NCBI GenBank assembly: GCA_022749755.1
Contig: CM040450.1
Location: 8,268,913-8,332,912 of the forward strand
From: Azadirachta indica
Taxonomy: Eukaryota; Streptophyta; Magnoliopsida; Sapindales; Meliaceae
Direction: 5' to 3'
DNA: 64,000 bases
The first letter of the stretch is position 1. The number at the start of each line of letters is the position of its first letter. Made by a program: the position numbers and the translations under genes. The notes under the pieces were generated by a model, which saw only the letters and a program-made list of their open reading frames with translations, ran no database searches and was not told where the DNA came from. This document shows positions 1 through 11,299 of this stretch, one piece after another.

Positions 1-657
1 AAAAGGTTGGAGTAATAATATTTTGTCCCTAAACTTTTATTAAAGTGTACAATTAGGACAAAGTTTTTAGAGGTTTAACATTTTAATCTGTGGTATACAG
101 AGCTGGATATTTCTTAAATCAAAATTTGTGAATCTAAAATTGAACTGAACCAATAGAATTTGAGACGCACATATAAATCTAATTGAATAGAGTATAAACT
201 GACTATATAGATATAAATTGATTTGGATTAGTTCGATTCAATCTTATTCTCTCTCTTTTTTTTATAATTTTATATATAATAATCATATATACACAAATCT
301 ATTTTATTATCACACAATCTTTTCTATATACTATCAAATATATAATTTATTTTATTTTTTAATTTTTATTTATGATTTAATTTTTGATTCGGTTCAAATA
401 ACTAATTTTTGGTCCACCCGTACATGAAAGAAAAATGAAAAGCAAAGGATAAAGATTAAATTATTAAAATATAGAAAAATATGCCATGTATTATTATTTT
501 ACTAAAGTTTAAGGGTACAGCTGTTATTAACCCACAATAATTTTTTTTTAAAAAAAAAAAAAAAAGAACGTTACCATGGCTGAATTAAATGAGAGGTGGA
601 ATTGGCAGCATGCACGAGAGAAGGGAGAAGAGAGAAGACAACCCATGGTTATCTAAA
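1..657. other. AT-rich upstream intergenic region, no gene seen
   Basis: This stretch is AT-rich with homopolymer runs and a short poly-A tract near 548-565. The open frames in it are short, rich in Ile, Phe and Tyr, and look like chance products of AT-rich DNA. Its right part is presumably the distal promoter of the glycosyltransferase gene that follows. Confidence 0.5.
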
Positions 658-659
658 AG

Positions 660-668
660 TCTATAAAA
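660..668 (+). promoter_or_regulatory. Putative TATA box of the GT47 glycosyltransferase gene
   Basis: The sequence tctataaaacc lies about 265 bases upstream of the ATG at 928. A TATA box here would imply transcription starting near 690-700 and a 5' leader of about 230 bases. No other TATA-like motif in a non-homopolymer context is as close. The call rests on the motif and its spacing only. Confidence 0.4.
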
Positions 669-927
669 CCTCGAGTGCTTAATTCGTGAGCACTAAATAA
701 ACTAAAACAATTTAAAGAAGGTCGGCGAGATGCAGGGGTAGAATTGGAAGTCCGTAAAAGTTTGCATGAGGAACTCGCAAATAGAGGACACATATAGAAG
801 ACGCTTGGCGTGAAGGGGCAGCCATTAATATTACAGATGTTCCCATGAACGGACTCCTTTACTTTGCTTTTTCAGTAAAACAATTTTCATAAAAGAGAGA
901 AGATAATAAGCTTCTCGAAATAAAAAT

Positions 928-1852
928 ATGGGAGAAGGGAACAGAAAATGGTCTGGTAATTGTACTTGTTCTTCTTCATCTTCATCATCAATGAAGGCTT
1001 TGTTGTTTATGATTCCATTGGTTATAGTATCTGGGTTTATAACTGTATTGGGTCCAAGAGCTTCCACTTCAACTACGCTTATTTTACCTAACAACCCATG
1101 GCTATGGTCCAGTTTTTCTTCTTCTTCTTCTTCTTCAACAAATTCAGATGGTAAAGAGAAGACTCAGAGTGATAACGGGAAAGTGGAGTTGTCTTCAAGA
1201 ATGGTAATGGTAGGTAAAGCTTTGTTGTCAGAGGTTCCTGTGAGCAACTCTATCACTTCTGCTTCACCACCAATTGCAGTAGAAGCTGTACAGGTCCAAC
1301 AATCAGTACGTATTGCTTGTTATTGCCTTCTAATTTGTTGATTCTTTTGAGATTTACAATTGGGATCCATGAAATATAGACATTGTAACTTATGCTTCTG
1401 TGTTTTCTTTTTCTCCAATATATGAATATCAATTTAAAGCTTGAAAGCAAGTACAGAACTCAAAGCAATTTGTGCAACTAATTTATTAGGGAAATTATTT
1501 AGTAATATAATCATCATCTAATTCTAGCCATTTCATTAAGCAAATTTTGGTGGATTTATTTTATTTAATTTTTTTAGTGAGATTAATCATATGTATATAT
1601 GGCATAATATTTGAACAGAATGGTACACTAATGATCGATGGGCTGAATTTTTCCATTGCTGAAAGTCCCAAAGTTGCTGTCCCGACGAAGAAAACAATGC
1701 CAAAAAGAGTGCTTAGCAAATTGGAGAGGTTGGAAACTGGTCTCCGAAGAGCAAGAGTTGCAATAAAAGAAGCTTCAAACGGAAATCAAACTCAGGACCC
1801 TGATTTCATTCCACTAGGCCCTATGTATTGGGACGCTAGAGCCTTTCACAGG

Positions 1853-1884
<32 letters not shown>

Positions 1885-3737
1885 AATTGTCCATCAATAT
1901 TTTTGGTATTTACAAAGACTTGCCTGCCTTATACGGTTTCGCCATGTGCAACGCTAATTAATTAAACAAGAAAACTAGCTATATGAAGTAAGGCTAGAAT
2001 GAAGAGTTTTTATCCTGCTCAGTATATAATTAGAGAATATGGTACATTTACCATTAACTTGCCTTTTATGAAACACAGAAATTGATTAGTGCTCATCCCA
2101 AATATTATGATTTTAAGAATATATATATATATAAGATTAATTGTAACTCTAATTTATAATTCTTTGTATTGTAGGAGCTATTTGGAAATGGAAAAACAGT
2201 TTAAGGTCTTTGTCTATGAAGAAGGAGAGCAACCGGTTTTTCATGATGGTCCTTGCAAGAGCATATACTCCATGGAGGGGAATTTTGTTTATACAATGGA
2301 GGTTAGTAGACAATACCGGACCAAAGATCCCGAGAAAGCACATGTATTTTTCCTTCCCTTTAGTGTTGCAAAGATGGTGCAATTTGTCTATGTACGCGAT
2401 TCACATGATTTTGGTCCAATTAGAAGAACTGTTGTCGATTATGTCAATCTTATTGCTGGAAGATACCCCTATTGGAATCGAAGCCTTGGTGCTGACCATT
2501 TTATGCTTGCTTGCCATGATTGGGTTAGTGCTCACAACCTTCTTTATTGTCAATTGTCTTGCATTCCATCATAGATCATGAAAATAAAAGAAAAATAGAT
2601 AGCAGCTATAACTTTCATAATGACTAAGCTTAATCAGCAACTATCAGTGTTTTGAGGTTTATTTGGAGAAAGTCATCCCAATTCCTGAGTTCAGGGTAAT
2701 GACCAACCACACCTCATCATGTAGATTGAGAATTTTTAAGTATGATGGCAATAATTGTTCACTGAAATGTTGTTGTTGCTGCGGGTGAATTTGTTAATTA
2801 ACTTTCTTTACAATTTAATTTATCAATTTTTTAAATTAATTAATATTTTTTTCATTGAATAAGATGCAATCTTACAAGCAAAAATTTTAAGTGTACTATA
2901 ATTTGGGGCTAGGTGCATGATTGATTATAATAGAATTCAACATTATTGCTAAATCATAATGTTCTCATTTGGTTTTTCAGAGAAGAGGCTCATTACATTG
3001 AAACTAAAATGTTCTACCTAACCTTTAAGTAAATGTAATGTGTGCAGGGTCCGGAAACTTCTTTTTCAGTTCCTTATCTACACAAAAACTCCATTAGGGC
3101 CTTATGCAATGCTAACACTTCGGAAAAATTCAACCCCGCCAGGGATGTATCCTTCCCGGAAATCAATCTCCAGACTGGAAAACTAACTGGCTTGATTGGT
3201 GGACCATCCCCCTCTCAACGATCAATCTTGGCTTTCTTTGCTGGAGGGGTTCATGGTCCAATAAGACCTATTCTTCTTGAGCATTGGGAAAACAAGGATG
3301 AAGATCTTCGGGTACATAAGTATCTTCCGAAAGGGGTATCATATTATGATATGATGAGAAAAAGCAAATTTTGCCTTTGCCCCAGTGGCTACGAAGTTGC
3401 AAGCCCTAGAGTTGTCGAAGCCATATACACGGGTTGTGTTCCAGTGCTTATCTCAGAGCACTATGTTCCACCATTTAGCGATGTTTTGAATTGGAAATCG
3501 TTTTCAGTCGAGGTTTCATCCCGAGATATTCCGAGCCTTAAGAGGATATTGATGAGTATATCTACAAGACAGTATATTAGAATGCATAGGAGAGTTTTGC
3601 GAGTAAGAAAACATTTTGAGTTCAATTCTCCTCCAGAAAGATTCGATGTCTTTCATATGATTCTTCATTCTATATGGCTCAGAAGACTGAATGTTAGAAT
3701 CGGTCATGGCCAAGGTGACGTGACTAGTTTATGGTAA
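928..3737 (+). CDS. GT47 exostosin-family glycosyltransferase (type II Golgi membrane protein), 4 exons
   Basis: Exons inferred from reading frame and GT-AG sites: 928-1305, 1619-1851, 2175-2523 and 3048-3737, giving 549 residues ending in TAA. The phases (0, 2, 0) join without a shift. Residues 24-42 form one hydrophobic segment after a short basic, Ser-rich N-terminus, as expected for a type II Golgi anchor. A low-complexity stem with a second Ser run follows. The exostosin (GT47) domain fills roughly residues 200-510. It shows the plant-family block FCLCPSGYEVASP followed by VVEAIYTGCVPVLI, the probable nucleotide-sugar region, and the CHDWGPETS block spanning the exon 3/4 junction. The closest family I recognise is the Arabidopsis 'probable glycosyltransferase At5g03795' group. 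Members transfer sugars onto cell-wall polysaccharides or glycoproteins, but donor and acceptor cannot be told here. No stop or frameshift was seen. It stands alone, with no operon-like context. Confidence 0.9.
1857..1884. repeat. (TA)n microsatellite in intron 2 of the GT47 gene
   Basis: An uninterrupted run of alternating T and A sits just inside the donor site of the second intron. It is likely length-variable and has no visible coding role. Confidence 0.85.
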
Positions 3738-4740
3738 GGGAATTTTTGGATTTTCTTTTCGAAAATTTTAGTATTAGATTGTGAGCAAATAATTTACTGT
3801 TGTCTGGCTTTGATATTTGATGTAATTTGGTTGGTTTTTCTTCTTCATGGTGTGCGGTGATAATTGTGTTGAATTACGGACTTAGAAATTTTGCAAATTA
3901 ATTAAGTGATTTCTCCAGCCAATCTATATATGTTGTCTACTTCATACTCATTTTTTTTGTTTTTATTTTTCTTTTATTAAAAATGTGTTAACTCACTTAA
4001 CTGTAATGAACATAGGCATGGATTTATTTCACCAAATACTCTGTTTCAAATTTTTTTTAAAAAATAAAACTAGAACAAAATGGAAACCCTTGTTAGTTTT
4101 CTAACCCAAAAGCCGAAAATGCAGCTGCTAATTTTTGAGTTTGGTAATTTTATGATATAGTTTTCGGTTTTTAATTTTGTTATGTTATAATATAATTTGG
4201 TAGAATGAGATTAAGATATGTTTTTGAATGCATCAGTTTTAATTTAATAATTTTGAGATAATTAATTAATTAATTAATGGTTGAACAAATACTTAAATAA
4301 TTAATTTTTTATTTAATTTATAAATTGTCGTAATCCAAAAAGTATGTTTGTTCAAAGTAAAAAACCAATTCAATTTTACACCACACTAAACCCAAAATAA
4401 TGTTAAATAATCTGGTCACTATTATTAACCTACCCTATCTTTTCAATTCAATTTGTTATATTTAAAAATTGTTAAGGTATGTTCACCATTAAGTTTACGA
4501 AGTTTTGAAGTTATAATTGTTACGGAATAAAAGTATCAGGTTTAGCTTGAACATGGGCCACCGATTGTCTACAATACGTACACAACCCATTAAAATCAAC
4601 CTAACCCGCCAGCCTAGGAACGACCCGTTAAAGTCAGTCCGGCCCACTTGCCAATCAACCTTTACTTTAGAATTTCAAAACTTTTTTCTAAAAAAAATTA
4701 GTATTTAATATTTGGATATGATGTTAATTACTGTCTTTTG
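3738..4740. other. 3' flank of the GT47 gene and AT-rich spacer
   Basis: This holds the presumed 3' UTR of the glycosyltransferase gene and AT-rich spacer with a short ATTA repeat near 4260-4280. A 63-codon open frame at 4517-4708 has no recognisable domain and is not called. Confidence 0.5.
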
Positions 4741-4754
4741 ATTATGAATGGTTT

Positions 4755-5790
4755 TAATTTCTATAATTATAGTATTGTTGCATTTCTTAAATTTAATTTA
4801 ATAAATAAATACTGAATGTTGTAGTTATAGCTTAATCTATTATTATTTTAAAAATTTCTGATTTACTTTGACAATTATCATTAAGACTATATTTATTATT
4901 TATAATGTTGATGTGGTTATAATTTATTATATTTTAATTTAAAGTTTCTATTTTTTATAATTGTGGTAATGTGAGTATTGTTTCATTTTCTAATTTTATT
5001 TTGATAAATAAATAGTGAATGCGGTACTACAAAATTTATAATTTTACTTAATCTATTATTATTTTGAAAGTTTGATAATTTAATCAATTAAGAATAATCA
5101 TTAATGTTGTTTTTAAAACTTTAAATATAATATTTTTTTGCTATATTTTAATTATGATGTTTAGGTTTTTATAATTGTGCTAACGTGTACATAGTATTTA
5201 TTGTTGTATTCCTAATTTTAATTAATAAATATATTGTGTTTATTGTGCTTACAAATTTGTAAGCTTATTTGATCTATATTGTTCTAAACTCAATAAATTG
5301 ATCGTTTGAAACTTACCATTAATATTGTATTAAATCAATTTATTGTTATATTATTGTATTAATCTTTAGATATACTGTGAATTTGCTACATTTTATTTGT
5401 CATTTCTAACTTTTATAAGCGTGTAATACATGCAGTGCAAATATTGTCCTAATTTTAATTTGACAAAATGCACAAAACAGTGTACGTGTAAATTTATTTG
5501 ATCTACCATTATTTTAAAGCTCGATTAATTAATCAATTTGTCATTTTTATTTTTGTTTAATCAATTTATTATTATATTGTTGTAATTAATGTTAAAAGAA
5601 ATGCTAATTTCCTATATTTCAATTATAATTTTTAATTCTTATAATTATGTTAACGTGTGTATTATAACTATTGGATTCCTAATTTTAATTTAATATTGAA
5701 TGTCGTAATTTATTTAATCTTTATTACTTTAGAACTTTCATAAATTTCTTACTTTATTTTAAAATTTAAAATTCTAATAACATAAATTTA
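4755..5790. repeat. Decayed tandem array, unit about 194-245 bp, about five copies
   Basis: Five degenerate units start near 4761, 4955, 5168, 5413 and 5639. Each begins with a TATAATT(G/A)TG-like block, then a run resembling CCTAATTTTAATTTAATAAA, then a segment like TTATTTAATCTATTATTATT and, in most units, an AATCAATTTA-like block. Spacing is 194, 213, 245 and 226 bases, so indels have accumulated. It has no coding potential. It resembles a short fossil satellite or the repeated interior of a transposon. The alignment was made by eye. Confidence 0.6.
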
Positions 5791-6330
5791 GACCATTTTT
5801 TTTAAAAAGAGGATAATTAGTAAATTCCTCCCTTAGAGATTTGGGAAGTTATAAGTTTATAAAAACTTATGAAGAAAAACACGCTTACATTCTCTTAACC
5901 GTTTATTGACTAATTTTAAAGTGTTCAATTACTTAAAAATCATCAACACTTTAAAGAAAAAGCAAAAAAAATAAAAAATTTATGAAAACTAGAAGTTGCT
6001 TCAACATTTTCCACTCTTTAATTCCTCTCTTCCCACCCCCCTCCCCTCTGTCTTTCTCATCTTTTGTTCTTCTTCCTGCTTTTTCTCTTCTGTTCTTTTT
6101 TATTTTTTTTTTTTTGTCATTTTCAATCATAGCATATCACATCCAATTTCAATACAATAACAACGTAACAACCAATTTTTATTAATGTAATTTCATTAAT
6201 ACATTGAAATACAAATTAAATTCAACCTATTAGAAAAACATAAAAAAAGGTCCATTGTAAATAGTAGGACTGTTCAACGAATTGAATATCACGGATTTAA
6301 CAAAATTTGCACCCAATCTATCACTTGATA
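5791..6330. other. AT-rich spacer with pyrimidine tract, no gene
   Basis: It contains a C/T-rich tract (6000-6120) that produces a 67-codon open frame of Phe, Ser, Leu and Pro without any domain. I see no splice-linked exon, RNA gene or known repeat. Confidence 0.45.
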
Positions 6331-6334
6331 GATA

Positions 6335-6932
6335 AGAAATTATTTTTCTTAAAACATTTATTAAATACAAATTGGTGTTACCGAAACTTAATTATATAAA
6401 TCCAATTCATATAATTAATACATAATAATTAATGCATAGATAAAATATAATTTTAATCGTTAAAACTTTTTAAATTTAATAATTATTAAGGAAATTTTTG
6501 TTTATCTTCAATTATTTTTGACAATTATTAGCGCATCTTCAATTTAATAAAAGTTCTCACACTACTACCAAACGTTATCTTTTATTATTCAATGTAATTG
6601 TTGACTGTAATTGATTTGAGAAAAAATGATTTTATCCCTAAATAATTAAAATGTGTTGTGAAATGACCATATAAAAAGATAATATAACCCCTAAAGATTT
6701 AAAATTAATTTTTTCTTTTTTTCTTTTCCTTTTTGTTCTTTCCTTCTTTCCTCATCTTTTTGACTCTCTTCATCTTTCTCTTTTTTTTTTTCCGTTTTCT
6801 CTCCAATGGCCCAATTGATTTGTCTTTTTTCCTTGCATCTTTTATACACAAAATCTAGTTATTCTTTCACTTTGGAGTAGTAATCCTCCATTTTAGGATC
6901 AAGCTCTGGAAGATCATTCCCTAAAATGGAGG
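6335..6932 (+). mobile_element. Truncated TIR element, copy 1 (relative at 19110-20052)
   Basis: This segment is closely similar to 19115-19690: the same order of an AAATACAAATTGGTGTT block, a TTTTTGACAATTATTAG block, a pyrimidine tract, and a CTCCAATGGCCCAATTGATT block. The complete copy at 19.1-20.05 kb has a matching inverted right arm. Here the right half is missing because the integrated pararetrovirus begins at about 6921-6931. It is therefore the older host for that insertion. No transposase is encoded, so it was non-autonomous. Confidence 0.6.
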
Positions 6933-7172
6933 CGGACCTAGGAGGCAAATACTTGGAACAAAAATTCCCTTTATAATATTTTATCCTTAACCATCAGTAA
7001 AATATTTCCATTTTCAAAAACTTATTTGTTCTTATTTTATTTTCAAAAATACATACAAGAATTTATTCTTTCTTTACAAATTTCCAACAATCTTTAATTT
7101 TCATATATTCCAAAATATTTTCATATACTTTCAAATTATTTTACAATCATTTACTCATCAATTCTCTAGTCT
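6931..7172 (+). repeat. Inverted copy of the pararetrovirus non-coding region
   Basis: This is the reverse complement, with small differences, of 7200-7545, including the segment GGCGGACCTAGGAGGCAAAT at its outer edge. The two arms almost touch, separated by about 25 bases around 7173-7200 that contain the sequence normally next to the primer-binding site (caaattagcccagg). It forms a large imperfect palindrome at one end of the viral insert. Confidence 0.75.
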
Positions 7173-7189
7173 TAACCAAATTAGCCCAG

Positions 7190-7790
7190 GAAGAAAATAG
7201 GACGAGAGAATTGATGAGTAAATGATTGTAAAATAATTTGAAAGTATATGAAAATATTTTGAAATATATGAAAATTAAAGATTGTTTGGAATTTGTAAAG
7301 AAAGGATAAATTTGGACCAAAAGACTAGAGAATTGATGAGTAAATGATTGTAAAATAATTTGAAAGTATATGAAAATTAAAGATTGTTGGAAATTTGTAA
7401 AGAAAGAATAAATTATTGTATGTATTTTTGGAAATAAAATAAGAACAAATAAGTTTTTGAAAATGGAAATATTTTATTTATGGTTAGGATAAAATATTAC
7501 AAAGGGAATTTTTCTAAGTATTTGCCTCCTAGGTCCGCCTTTTCGAGTGAAAAAATGATTGTTTAATTTATAAATACATTTGAATAACTTTTACATGATT
7601 GAATACAATTATTGAATACAACAAAATTGGCTAAAAGTTACAATATTTTGAATAATTGTCCTTAAAGATGCTCGTTGTTGGTCACGTGGAAGATGTGCCT
7701 TTACCTTGAATAATTGTCCTTAAAGACGCTTATTGTCTGTCACATGTCTTTATTTTGAATAATTGTCCTTAAAGATGCCCGATGTTGGCC
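7190..7790 (-). repeat. Pararetrovirus intergenic region, downstream copy
   Basis: It is non-coding on both strands and homologous to 14720-15520. It holds two tandem partial units, 7190-7310 and 7313-7545. On the minus strand it follows the end of viral ORF2, as expected for the leader/intergenic region that carries the promoter and polyadenylation signals. Confidence 0.7.
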
Positions 7791-9052
7791 ATGTGATAAA
7801 TATGCTTTTGTCTGAACTTGAATAATTACAAATCAAAAGGGTTTTGAGAGAAGGGTTCACCATATAGGTCATCTGTCGATGGTTGAGTAGATCTTTTTGA
7901 AGATTCTTGAGTGTTATTTGCTTCATCTTCATCCATTTTCTTGAGTAGTTCATCAAACATTTTGACATAATATTGTTTTTTATTTTTTTAAAGAGTGCTT
8001 GGGTTGGCCTTGTCAGGAGAAGTAGAAGTCCTCTTTAGAGGTAGGGAAGAGACTTCTTTGACTGCCTTAACAATTGTCTTCTCTGACTTTAACCATTAAG
8101 TACTTGCTGATGGAGTAATTTTATTTAAGTCATATTTGTCCCACAATTTAATTTTGAATTCTCTTAAAAGGGACAAATTACAGTCTGGATATTATTTTTC
8201 TACCGTAAAATTCCATTAAACAATCTATGGTTTTGAGAATCTAATATGGAAATTAAGTTCAATAAAAAATAGTTGATTAGTTTTTGGGATATTTTTCTTG
8301 AATCAGGGAAAAGATTCTTGAATAACTTGTTGTGGGTAAATTGAGAATTATGGTCCTAAAAAGAACCACTATTCTTGAAAGCAAGAGGGTGTGGTATTTG
8401 GACAACTTTGGTTAAATTGGATAAATCAGGAATGGTCAAATAATTTAAGGAAAAACAGATTGAACCATGCTTTTTGATAATCAATGTAATTATATCTTTC
8501 CGGTTTGAATAGTACCGAAAAAGATACGGTAGAATATATGGAGGTTACCGGAAATTCTTGAGGTGAAAGGATCTTTTTAATATTACATTTGGAGTAGGCT
8601 ATTTGGTTAAAATCTTTTGGATTATGGTGGTGATTAATTTCTACAAATTTTGTGTCTATTAGGATTAATTCATAAAATTGCCTATTTTTAAGTGGAGTAT
8701 CGGTAATAAATTGGAAATCAAGGTGGAATAATCTATTGGTAAGGCTATAAAGGTTTTTTAACTAAATGAGTTTGTCAGAAGGAGTAACTTGAATATGTTG
8801 TGCTTGTGATTTAGTTTTATACTGAGATTTTTGAGTAGGAGACTATGTTGAAGACATAGTATTTTTCTGAGTAGAAGACCCAAGTTGGGTAGGTGACCTA
8901 AATTTTATTGTTTGAGTATAAGATAAAGGAGGATATTCTTGAGCTGAAGAAATCATACCTGTAGTTGAAGCAACTGGAATATTTCCGTAACTAGGGATTG
9001 AAATTTAAGTAGTCATTGCATAGTCTGAAGGTTTCATACTTTTGCTGGACAT
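7750..9052 (-). pseudogene. Pararetrovirus ORF2-like protein, function unknown, broken
   Basis: An ATG at 9052 (minus strand) opens a frame starting MSSKSMKPSDYAMTT. It overlaps the last 19 bases of the polyprotein frame, whose TGA lies at 9036-9034. The product is Ser/Thr/Gln-rich at first, then has a region rich in Asn, Phe and Tyr, and towards 7970-7750 a Lys- and Gln-rich tail. Several in-frame stops and shifts interrupt it. Its last part recurs at 15560-15987. A second ORF after RNase H with no assigned function is a known feature of florendoviruses; I recognise no domain. Confidence 0.5.
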
Positions 9053-9657
9053 TTTGGGGTTTTTCTCAATATTTGAATCTCACTTTCTATTTTTCCTTGT
9101 AAGAACTCTCTTGTAAGATAGTCTGGTAAAGAATTGTGTTATTCCTTTATATAAGAAATTTGAAAATCAAAGTTGATCAAAATTGCTTGCTATCTTGCAA
9201 AAATTTGCTTGAAAACCAGATTTTTGACATCTTTTTTTAAAACTTCTTTTGCAGATTTGCTGTCAATTCGTAACCAAAAAACTTTTATTGAATAAATCAT
9301 TTTGAAATTCATGATGCATAAAACAATTGATAAAATTTCTTTTTTAATCGTTGAGTAATTCTTTTGAGCACCAATCCAAATACCTAAATGGAATCTAACT
9401 ATTAGTTCCTTGTCACATCTATCAATTTTTTGTTTGAATATTCCATCATAACCTATGTATGAAATGTCTTTTTCAACTATAAGTGTTGCATTAAGATCTA
9501 GAATAGATGAACAGAGTAAAACTTTAACCTTTTGTTTAAGAAGATTGATTACCTTAGTATGTTTTTCAGTCCAATTAGGAGAACTCTTTGTTAAGCGTTG
9601 ATACAGTGGCTCACATATTTGTCTAAAATTTAGGAAAAAGTTTGCTACATAATTCAA
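9034..9657 (-). pseudogene. Pararetrovirus RNase H and end of reverse transcriptase
   Basis: The open part (9190-9657) begins with the RT thumb/connection segment around EPLYQRLTKSSPNWTEKH. It continues into RNase H with a degraded first catalytic block (DISYIGYDGIFKQ, where the family usually has an Asp-Ala or Asp-Ala-Ser motif), then QKNYSTIKKEILSIVLCI with the conserved Glu, then LRIDSKSAKEVL with the third catalytic Asp. The frame continues past an internal stop through a block resembling GTDNSLPDYLTREFLQ to its end at 9034. Orthologues in caulimovirids act in the cytoplasm during reverse transcription of the pregenomic RNA. This copy is inactive. Confidence 0.75.
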
Positions 9658-9659
9658 TA

Positions 9660-10560
9660 ATCTTAAAAATCTCTGTAATTGAGTTTTCTCTTTAATTTCA
9701 TCGGGAAATTTTGAAACAAATTCTATTGACCTATTGATTGGTTAATAGTACCCTTATAAATCTTATGGCCTAAAAATCTAATTTTGGTTTGAAATAATTT
9801 CATTTTGGTAGCTGACATTATAAGTCCGCTCTTTTTGACTACATGGAGGAATATGTTTAAATGTTTAAAATGTTGTTCTATAGAATTGGAAAAAATAAGG
9901 ACTCATCTATATATACAATAGAAAAACGTATATAAGGGTTGAATATGTCATTTATAATGTTTTAAAATTCTAAAGGGGCATTTTTAAGTTCAAATGCCTT
10001 TACGTTCCATTCATAATGGCCAAACGGTACTGTAAATGCTATCTTATATCTATCTCTTTCATCTATTTAAACTTGTCAAAATCCAATTTTCATATCAAAT
10101 TGGGAAAATACTACACTATTGTATAATCTTTTAAGTAAATCTTTTTTATTAGGAATTGGATACCTAATCCATTGAAGAACTTTATTTAAGGGTTTGTAAT
10201 TAATAACTAATCTTGAAACTCCTCTTTCTATTTCGGAATTTTTATTGACATAAAAGGATGGACAAGTTCAAGGAGACTTGAATTTCCTAATTAGCCCTTT
10301 ATTGAGTAAATCATTTATTTATTTCTTACAATGTTCGAAAAAATCATGATTCATTTGAATAGGACAGGCTTTTATTAGGTATTTGTTTTTCATTGAAATG
10401 TTTTTCATAAATAAGTTGGACTATATACTTTTTCCTTTCCCAAAAAACATTGAGTAGGTCGAAGCATATTTCTTTTTCTAAAAATAATTGAAATTTTTGG
10501 ACTCGTGTTTTAATGGTAAGATTCTCTAATTGTTTTTCTACTTTGTCATACTAGATTTCT
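9660..10560 (-). pseudogene. Pararetrovirus reverse transcriptase, several stops and frameshifts
   Basis: Minus-strand translation recovers RT blocks in the right order: SRLVINYKPLNKVLQWIRYP, then RLYNSVVFSQFDMK (RT motif A Asp), then DRYKIAFTVPFGHYEWNV, then a YID-containing motif C at 9902-9913, then LIMSATKMKLFQTKIRFLGH. Motif C reads YIDE where the family has YIDD. Stops and at least one frame change separate the blocks. The blocks place it in the caulimovirid RT group rather than the LTR-retrotransposon groups also present in this window. Confidence 0.75.
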
Positions 10561-10679
10561 TTTTATAAGGCTTGGATATGATTTTTTTTTATTGGATATG
10601 ATGTTGAGTTGTCGGATAATGGAATTTTCTTGGAGTAAATTGATCTCTTTTTGACTAATGGGAGACAAGAAATGAAAGG

Positions 10680-11010
10680 TAATTTGTTTACCTAACACGT
10701 GAGTATGGATTCCTTTATAATTTATAGTAAAAGGATATATTTGTATAAAAAATGGAGTACCTAAAATAATATTTTGGTTAAGATTTTTGACTAAAGTGAA
10801 ATTACTCCTAAAGCAATAATAATCATTACAAATTTTTGCATTTGATAATTTATACCTAACATTGAGACTTGAATAGTTTACACCATGTAATTTTTCACTA
10901 ATTTTTTCATAAAATTGAGTAGGTATTATTCCTTCACTAATACAATTTTGATCAGCGTTGGAGTCAATTAAAGCAGTGGTTTCTAAGTGGAAACTATTTC
11001 CTATATGGAG
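10680..11010 (-). pseudogene. Pararetrovirus aspartic protease remnant
   Basis: The minus strand encodes ETTALIDSNADQNCISEGI, the retropepsin-like active-site region, followed about 60 residues later by QNIILGTPFFIQIYPF, the typical second block (ILG-hydrophobic-P). The active-site Gly after Asp-Ser is replaced by Asn, which would be expected to inactivate the enzyme. It lies between the zinc knuckle and RT, the normal place for the polyprotein protease. Confidence 0.65.
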
Positions 11011-11299
11011 TGATATGTGAATATATCATTTTTGAAAATTAATTTTATTAACAAGTTGCATAAATGTATCATCAGGGTTATTAGTAGAATCTAATTCTAT
11101 AGAATTATTGGGTTGAATAATTTTTTTTTATTTTCTAGTGGAATTTTCTAATAATTCTATTATAACATTATTCTGTAATTGTTGTAATTGTTGTTCTTAT
11201 ACTTTTTGTTCTAATTCTTTAAGTTGTTTCTTAATTATTTTAACCTCTTGTTATGATTCTCTTGTAGTAACTTGTTTAAAAAGACTTTGAATAGGATAT

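Noticed and set aside
218..427. 69-codon open frame upstream of the GT47 gene
   Set aside because: Almost only Ile, Tyr, Phe and Leu from AT-rich DNA; no domain, no codon bias.
5982..6185. 67-codon frame with hydrophobic Phe/Leu/Ser run
   Set aside because: Product of a C/T-rich tract; no context of promoter or splice sites.
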